NCBI GenBank assembly: GCA_020351995.1 | Contig: CP070674.1 | Location: 623,876 to 661,860 of the forward strand | DNA length: 37,985 bases | Source of the DNA: Candidatus Zixiibacteriota bacterium | GTDB taxonomy: Bacteria; Zixibacteria; MSB-5A5; GN15; FEB-12 | Direction of reading: 5' to 3' | Shown: positions 34,049-37,985 of the stretch, in pieces | Layout: the number at the start of each line of letters is the position of its first letter | Position numbering within the stretch: the first letter of the stretch is position 1 | Notes under the pieces: model-generated | Told to the model about the DNA's origin: nothing | Database searches by the model: none | What the model saw: only the letters and a program-made list of their open reading frames with translations | Position numbers and translations under genes: made by a program

Positions 34049-35026
34049 ATGACAAAACGCATATTACTGGTTATCGGTTGCCTGGCTTTATTGACCGGTG
34101 TGGCCGCACCCCAGGAAGTAGTCATCAAAGATTTCCCGATAGGTGTTGCCGGCAGTATAGGTCAGGATATATTCAAACCGCATCGCGACGAGTTGAAAGC
34201 GATAGCCGACACGCTTAGCAAGTACCCGCTCGTTCGGGCAGTGATCACCGGTGGCGCCGACGGTTTCCGCTACCGGCAGAGCAACGACGCCAAGAACCCC
34301 GCCCTGGCGCTGGGCCGCGCGCACGCCCTGCTCAATTACATGATCCGGGAGTTGAAGGTTGACTCCAGCCAGATTATTATTCGCACAGAAGACGTTGCCG
34401 CCAGGGGACCCGAGCATCGTTATGCCGGGATCCGCATCGTTCGCGACTTGTCCGACATCGATGAAGATGTCGCCGGCCTCAAGTCCCGCCTCAGCGATCT
34501 CGAACAGCGCCCGGCGGTGGAGAAGCATTTCACCGAGGTCAAAGAGATACCCAATATCCTTAAAGAGAATCTCGGCCTGCAGGTCAGCGCCGGGCTTTCC
34601 ACCTCGCCTTTCGGGGGTATGCCGGTACTGGCGGGCGCGTTGACATGGAAGCGGATGATCTTTCTGGAGGGTATCGTCGGCCACACCTTCTGGAACGGCG
34701 AGTTCGTGTTCACGGGTGTTGACCTCGAGACCAAGCGCCGAATGATTGGCGGTCATGTTGTTTACTACCCCAGGGAGGATATCCCCGTTGGTGTGGTCGG
34801 CGGATGGCTCCGCGTGGAGGAGATGGCCCAGGACTACTACGAGTATGTTCGCCTGTCGGAGGGCCCGGTCTTCGGTTTGCGGGCGTCGCCGCTTGAGTTC
34901 ATCTCGGTCACGGGCGCTTATAATCCGTCGCGTCATCGCGAGGCCGGCAGGGCCAAAGCGTCGGCGGAAAACGACCAGTTCCTGCTTTACGTGACGGTTC
35001 ACATCGGATTTGGAGGCGCCAGATGA
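34049..35026 (+). CDS. Exported OmpA-like protein with C-terminal beta-barrel-like region
   Basis: The protein has 325 residues with a signal peptide (about 1-21, LLVIGCLALLTGVAA). Residues about 30-135 follow the OmpA-like peptidoglycan-binding pattern (ELKAIADTLSKYPLVRAVI, then TGGADGFRY, then LALGRAHALLNYMIRELKVD). A short coiled coil (DVAGLKSRLSDLEQR) follows, then an amphipathic beta-rich region (about 175-325) ending in LYVTVHIGFGG, as expected for an outer-membrane barrel. The order, binding domain first and barrel last, is the reverse of OmpA. ATG 34049 has CGGAGGG about 7 bp upstream. Its stop overlaps the next start by 4 bp. It probably links the envelope layers. Confidence 0.75.
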   Translation: MTKRILLVIGCLALLTGVAAPQEVVIKDFPIGVAGSIGQDIFKPHRDELKAIADTLSKYPLVRAVITGGADGFRYRQSNDAKNPALALGRAHALLNYMIRELKVDSSQIIIRTEDVAARGPEHRYAGIRIVRDLSDIDEDVAGLKSRLSDLEQRPAVEKHFTEVKEIPNILKENLGLQVSAGLSTSPFGGMPVLAGALTWKRMIFLEGIVGHTFWNGEFVFTGVDLETKRRMIGGHVVYYPREDIPVGVVGGWLRVEEMAQDYYEYVRLSEGPVFGLRASPLEFISVTGAYNPSRHREAGRAKASAENDQFLLYVTVHIGFGGAR

Positions 35027-35499
35027 AAAGATTACTGATGCTTATGCTGGCGATGCTGGTAGCGATGCCGGTTTTGATGTTGCCTAATTGCTCGGACCCG
35101 CTGGAGAGCATAACCGATCCCGAACCTTATCCGCCGCGACCAGTCGATACCGTGTATATAACCGACACGGTTTACATCATTGAACCCGGCCCGGGTGAAA
35201 CCCAGACGGTGTGTTCGATACTTCTGTCGAACCTGTATGAGATCATCTGGATGTTTCACAATTCGGAAGGCACCTATGATCTTCATTTTGACGCCGTGCC
35301 CGTTCGTGACTTCACTTTCCGTACGCTGACGGTGGACATCGACGGTCAGCAGTTTGAGTGGCCGGTGGGCCAGACGCTCGAGTTCACTGCGGAGGGGTTA
35401 TATTTGAACGCTTTTGCCACGATTAAGATTCTTACTGATCAGCCGTGTCTTCAGGGGCACGAGGTTGATATTTGTTTAACGATTGCTAAACCGGAATAA
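35023..35499 (+). CDS. Small exported protein, probable lipoprotein
   Basis: The protein has 158 residues. A long hydrophobic N-terminus (4-21) ends in LPNC at 20-23. The cysteine fits a lipoprotein, but the residues before it are poor for a lipobox. A Pro-rich stretch with VDTVYITDTVYII (about 41-53) looks like an extended linker, followed by a beta-rich domain with two cysteines. No family is recognised. Its ATG overlaps the TGA of the OmpA-like gene (ATGA), so the two are translationally coupled and probably act together in the outer membrane. A strong terminator follows. Confidence 0.75.
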   Translation: MKRLLMLMLAMLVAMPVLMLPNCSDPLESITDPEPYPPRPVDTVYITDTVYIIEPGPGETQTVCSILLSNLYEIIWMFHNSEGTYDLHFDAVPVRDFTFRTLTVDIDGQQFEWPVGQTLEFTAEGLYLNAFATIKILTDQPCLQGHEVDICLTIAKPE

Positions 35500-35533
35500 C
35501 GAATTTTTCTGACACCCCGCAGTTCTTATATAG

Positions 35534-35562
35534 CGGCCCCCTCCTCCCGGGGCCGTTTTTTT
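35534..35562 (+). terminator. Strong Rho-independent terminator of the OmpA-like operon
   Basis: CGGCCCC (35534-35540) pairs with GGGGCCG (35549-35555), followed by seven T residues. Confidence 0.92.
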
Positions 35563-35583
35563 ATGGTCACCCGTTTCCTCGTC

Positions 35584-35603
35584 ATTCCGGCGTATGCCGG
35601 AAT
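35584..35603. repeat. Short palindromic dispersed-repeat-like element
   Basis: ATTCCGGC-GTAT-GCCGGAAT is a perfect 8-bp stem in the context GTCATTCCGG...CCGGAATCCA, which resembles REP/dRS3-like elements that occur in many copies in diverse bacteria. A second GAATCCAG half lies about 10 bp further on. Only one full copy is in this window. Confidence 0.55.
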
Positions 35604-35865
35604 CCACGGCCTCCAGAATCCAGTAGGGGAGGATCCCCGTGATCCTGCCGGTGGTAGCCTCCGCGAATAGCCTTAATGGACCAAATATGTACTTTTTCGA
35701 GCCAACCCGCAAAAAAACCGACTATTCCGTCGTCCGACACCGTATTAATGGACCGAAGGCACGTATAAGTTGTCGATTCATCTTAAGTACCGCCGGGATA
35801 AGGAATCCCGGTCCGGGTCACTTTGTTGGTAAAAGGGGCTATTCAATTAGCAGGGACTGTCCATA
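35604..35865. other. Intergenic region upstream of the PAS-phosphatase gene
   Basis: No gene is seen. TTAATGGACC occurs twice (about 35672 and 35745). CCGGGAT-AAGGA-ATCCCGG (35793-35811) is a perfect 7-bp hairpin about 55 bp before the ATG. AGGGA at about 35851 may be the ribosome site. No clear promoter is visible. Confidence 0.35.
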
Positions 35866-37776
35866 ATGCCGCATAATATCGATGGTGCAGCGCACCGGGC
35901 TGAAACGCGTCTTCTAAAAGACATTTTCAGCCAGATTGCTGAAGGCGTGATTGTTGCCGACCTCGACGGCCGCTTTCTGCTGTTCAACGCGGCGGCGGAA
36001 AAGATGCTGGGACTCGGAGCGCAGGACGTTACCCCGGACCGATGGACCGAGGCCTACGGTTGTTACCTGCCCGACACCGTGACGCCCTACCCACCCGCAA
36101 ACCTACCTCTGGCGCGGGCTTTACGCGGTGAAGAGATTACCGACGATGTCATATATATAAAAAACCCACGCAAACCGCTCGGCATCTGGATAAGCCTCAG
36201 TGGCAAACCGCTGGTGGATGAAAACGGCTCCATCTGGGGCGGTTTTGTTATCATCCGTGACATCTCCCGGCAGACGGAGGCCGAGCGCAAGACGTACTCG
36301 GTATCTCAGAAGCTGGCCGCCGTTATCGATAACGAAACCACCGCTATCCTGGTCGAAAACGAGTACCGGGAGATCCAGTCGATCAACCAGGCTTTCTGTG
36401 ACCTGTTCGAAATCCCTGTCGAGCCCCATGAACTTGTCGGTGCCGACTGTTCTCAGTCCGCCGAGCAGTCAAAGTATCTCTTCCGCGATCCGGATGGCTT
36501 CGTTGAACGGATCGAATCTCTGCTGGCAAGCCGCACCATGATTACCAACGAAAAACTTTACCTGACCGATGGGAGAATCTTCGAGCGCGACTACATTCCC
36601 TTAATTGAGCAAAATGACTATGCCGGTCATGTCTGGCAGTATCGTGATATTACCGCCCGCGAAAAGGCGCTCCAGCGAATCGGGACTATCGAGCGTCTCA
36701 GCAGCGCCTTGGCGCAGACGGCCGATAGCGTGGTTATCACCGACAGGCACGGTGAAGTCGAGTATGTCAACGATGCGTTCGAAAAAACTACCGGGTTTTC
36801 CCGCGACGATGTGATCGGTCGCACCCCGCGGATTCTGAAATCGGGCAAGCACGATGAAGAGTTTTACCGCAGGCTGTGGGGAACGATTGTCGCCGGTCAT
36901 CCTTTCCGCGGAACCATCATCAACCGCAAGAAAACCGGCGAGTTCTACACGGCTGAACAAACCATCACACCCATAAAAGACCATTCCGGTGAGATCACTC
37001 ATTATGTTTCCGTGCTCAGGGATATCACCGAGTTGCTTCAAAAGAAGGAGCAGGAAATCGAAATGCGCGTGGCGCGCGAGGTCCAGCAGTCGTTTTACAA
37101 AGCCAGGACCGATGTTCCGGGTTTCGATATCGCCGGGGCGACCATCCCATGCACCGAGATGGGTGGCGACTATTACGATTTTATCCCTATGCCCGATGAC
37201 ACCGTCTGTATCGCTATCGGCGATGTGGCCGGCCACGGGATCAGCTCGGCTCTGATCATGGCCGAGATGCGGGCCGCGGTGCGTTCGTTCACCTCGGTCA
37301 GCCGCGACGCCGGCGAGATTATGACCTCAATCAACCGCGCGCTGCAACCTGACTTGTGCAACGGACGTTTTTCTACCCTGATACTCATCATGCTTAACTT
37401 CCGCGAGGGCACCATGACCTATGCCAATGCCGGCCATGAGTTCGGTTATCTTCTCAGTGACACCGGCCGCATTGACTATCTGTTGGCGAGCACGGGCACC
37501 CCGCTGGGTGTTTTCGCCGACAATGTTTATATCTCCAGCAAACCCGTGAGCCTTCGCAAAGGGCAGATGATCCTGCTGATGACCGATGGGATTACGGAAT
37601 CATGGAATTCCGACGGGGGTCAGCCCGAGATCGGCCGGGCCATCAGTTATGTTGTTTCGCACCGGGGAGAGTCAGCCCTGGGGATATCGGAAGGTCTTTG
37701 CGAGTCGTCGAAACTGCTTGCCGACGACAATGTCATGCCGGACGACATCACCGCCGTAGTCCTCAAGGTGCTTTAG
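35866..37776 (+). CDS. PAS-PAS-PAS-SpoIIE/RsbU-type PP2C phosphatase
   Basis: The protein has 636 residues and no membrane helix. Three PAS domains lie at about 14-140 (QIAEGVIVADLDGRFLLFNA), 145-272 and 278-400 (ADSVVITDRHGEVEYVND...GFSRDDVIGRTPRIL). A short helix (EIEMRVAREVQQSFY) leads to a SpoIIE-type PP2C domain at about 405-635 with GGDYYDF (Asp435), GDVAGHG (Asp453), TDGITE and DDITAVVL, so the metal-binding aspartates are intact. Such proteins dephosphorylate anti-sigma antagonists in partner-switching pathways in response to signals on the PAS domains. No anti-sigma or antagonist genes lie next to it, so it probably acts in trans. The signal is unknown. Confidence 0.95.
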   Translation: MPHNIDGAAHRAETRLLKDIFSQIAEGVIVADLDGRFLLFNAAAEKMLGLGAQDVTPDRWTEAYGCYLPDTVTPYPPANLPLARALRGEEITDDVIYIKNPRKPLGIWISLSGKPLVDENGSIWGGFVIIRDISRQTEAERKTYSVSQKLAAVIDNETTAILVENEYREIQSINQAFCDLFEIPVEPHELVGADCSQSAEQSKYLFRDPDGFVERIESLLASRTMITNEKLYLTDGRIFERDYIPLIEQNDYAGHVWQYRDITAREKALQRIGTIERLSSALAQTADSVVITDRHGEVEYVNDAFEKTTGFSRDDVIGRTPRILKSGKHDEEFYRRLWGTIVAGHPFRGTIINRKKTGEFYTAEQTITPIKDHSGEITHYVSVLRDITELLQKKEQEIEMRVAREVQQSFYKARTDVPGFDIAGATIPCTEMGGDYYDFIPMPDDTVCIAIGDVAGHGISSALIMAEMRAAVRSFTSVSRDAGEIMTSINRALQPDLCNGRFSTLILIMLNFREGTMTYANAGHEFGYLLSDTGRIDYLLASTGTPLGVFADNVYISSKPVSLRKGQMILLMTDGITESWNSDGGQPEIGRAISYVVSHRGESALGISEGLCESSKLLADDNVMPDDITAVVLKVL

Positions 37777-37810
37777 CTGCACGCAGGTCGAAATCCCCTG
37801 CCCGTTAGGG

Positions 37811-37829
37811 TCTCCCATTAAGCGGGAGA
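37811..37829. terminator. Hairpin between convergent genes
   Basis: TCTCCC and GGGAGA pair perfectly around a 7-nt loop between the phosphatase stop and the stop of the minus-strand gene. No U-tract follows, so it is only a weak candidate. Confidence 0.3.
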
Positions 37830-37844
37830 GGTTCGACACACGGC

Positions 37845-37985
37845 CTACCCCAAAATGCGCTTGAGGATGGATTTGGTGGCGCCCTCGTACTTCTTGACTA
37901 CCATCACCGCGGTCGGTGAGTAACGAGCAACCTTCTCCGGAATCTCACCAAATAACATCTTCCGGAAAAACGGCTCCTTGGCGGC
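37845..37985 (-). CDS. C-terminal end of a universal-stress-type (UspA-like) protein, cut by window edge
   Basis: The minus-strand frame runs from the window edge to TAG at 37847-37845 and gives 46 residues. LFGEIPEKVARYSPTAVMVVK matches the last helix and strand of UspA domains (G-S-x-x-E-K-V-x-R-x-x-P-x-x-V-x-V-V), followed by a short basic tail. The family pattern is often seen both in stand-alone Usp proteins and at the end of transporters with a Usp domain. The rest lies outside the window, so which one cannot be told. Confidence 0.65.
   Translation of the reverse strand, partial: AAKEPFFRKMLFGEIPEKVARYSPTAVMVVKKYEGATKSILKRILG

Noticed and set aside
34088-35002. A long minus-strand open frame (about 300 codons) opposite the OmpA-like gene
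   Set aside because: It mirrors the coding frame of the plus gene in a G+C-rich stretch, has no signal or family motif, and the plus gene has a signal peptide, a ribosome site and coupling to the next gene.
35476-35712. Minus-strand open frame downstream of the lipoprotein gene
   Set aside because: It reads through the terminator and the palindromic repeat, and its DSGIRRNDE-type peptide is the usual spurious translation of such repeats.
1-37985. CRISPR array, tRNA, rRNA, insertion sequence or prophage
   Set aside because: No regularly spaced direct repeats, cloverleaf, rRNA-like sequence or transposase/integrase motif was seen.

Overview
This 38 kb chromosomal window is densely coded, with both strands used in short operons. 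I see no rRNA, tRNA, CRISPR array, transposase or phage gene. The gene content suggests a Gram-negative, FCB-group-like bacterium, possibly Zixibacteria or a related candidate phylum. The reasons are a secreted subtilase with PKD domains and a FlgD-like C-terminal sorting domain, a PknB-type kinase fused to a TolB-N-like domain and TPRs, PD40 lipoproteins, an OmpA-like porin and a lipoprotein with VYITDTVY repeats. The taxonomy is inference.

Left part (1-9.3 kb): a minus-strand pair (radical SAM enzyme translationally coupled to an extended-SDR epimerase cut by the window edge), an orphan minus-strand gene fragment that still has a terminator, a secreted TPR protein, a flippase-like membrane protein whose stop codon abuts that of the TPR gene, a 1257-residue Ser/Thr kinase and a GNAT acetyltransferase.

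Middle part (9.3-22.7 kb): secreted or membrane-bound hydrolases. These are an S33 aminopeptidase-like protein, a beta-lactamase-fold (S12) hydrolase with four C-terminal membrane helices, an S41 peptidase with a lipoprotein-sorting-like N-terminus, and an S8 subtilase with four PKD domains. Between them lie an OsmC-like protein, a small Cys-rich secreted protein with calcium-loop motifs and its own promoter and terminator, a DinB-fold protein, and an XRE regulator with a membrane protein downstream of a strong inverted repeat.

Right-middle part (22.8-27.7 kb): a membrane protein/winged-helix pair downstream of a long inverted repeat. On the minus strand are a PerR-type regulator, a catalase and a berberine-bridge-like FAD oxidase. 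The PerR keeps all five metal-sensing ligands but has lost both structural zinc CXXC motifs. Its promoter carries a Fur-like palindrome in the spacer and is predicted to give a leaderless mRNA.

Most interesting part (27.97-31.93 kb): a tight four-gene operon encoding an HMG-CoA-lyase-family enzyme, a class III CoA transferase and the two subunits of an isopropylmalate-isomerase/homoaconitase-type hydro-lyase. Together they could hydrate a C5 unsaturated diacid (for example citraconate), activate the 2-hydroxy acid with CoA and cleave it to acetyl-CoA and pyruvate, which would be a citramalate-type pathway. The small-subunit specificity loop matches neither the usual isopropylmalate nor the usual homoaconitate signature.

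Right end (32-38 kb): a PD40 lipoprotein, a five-helix membrane protein, a long leader with several perfect hairpins in front of an OmpA-like/barrel protein plus a small lipoprotein, a three-PAS SpoIIE-type phosphatase, and the C-terminus of a universal-stress-type protein cut by the window edge.
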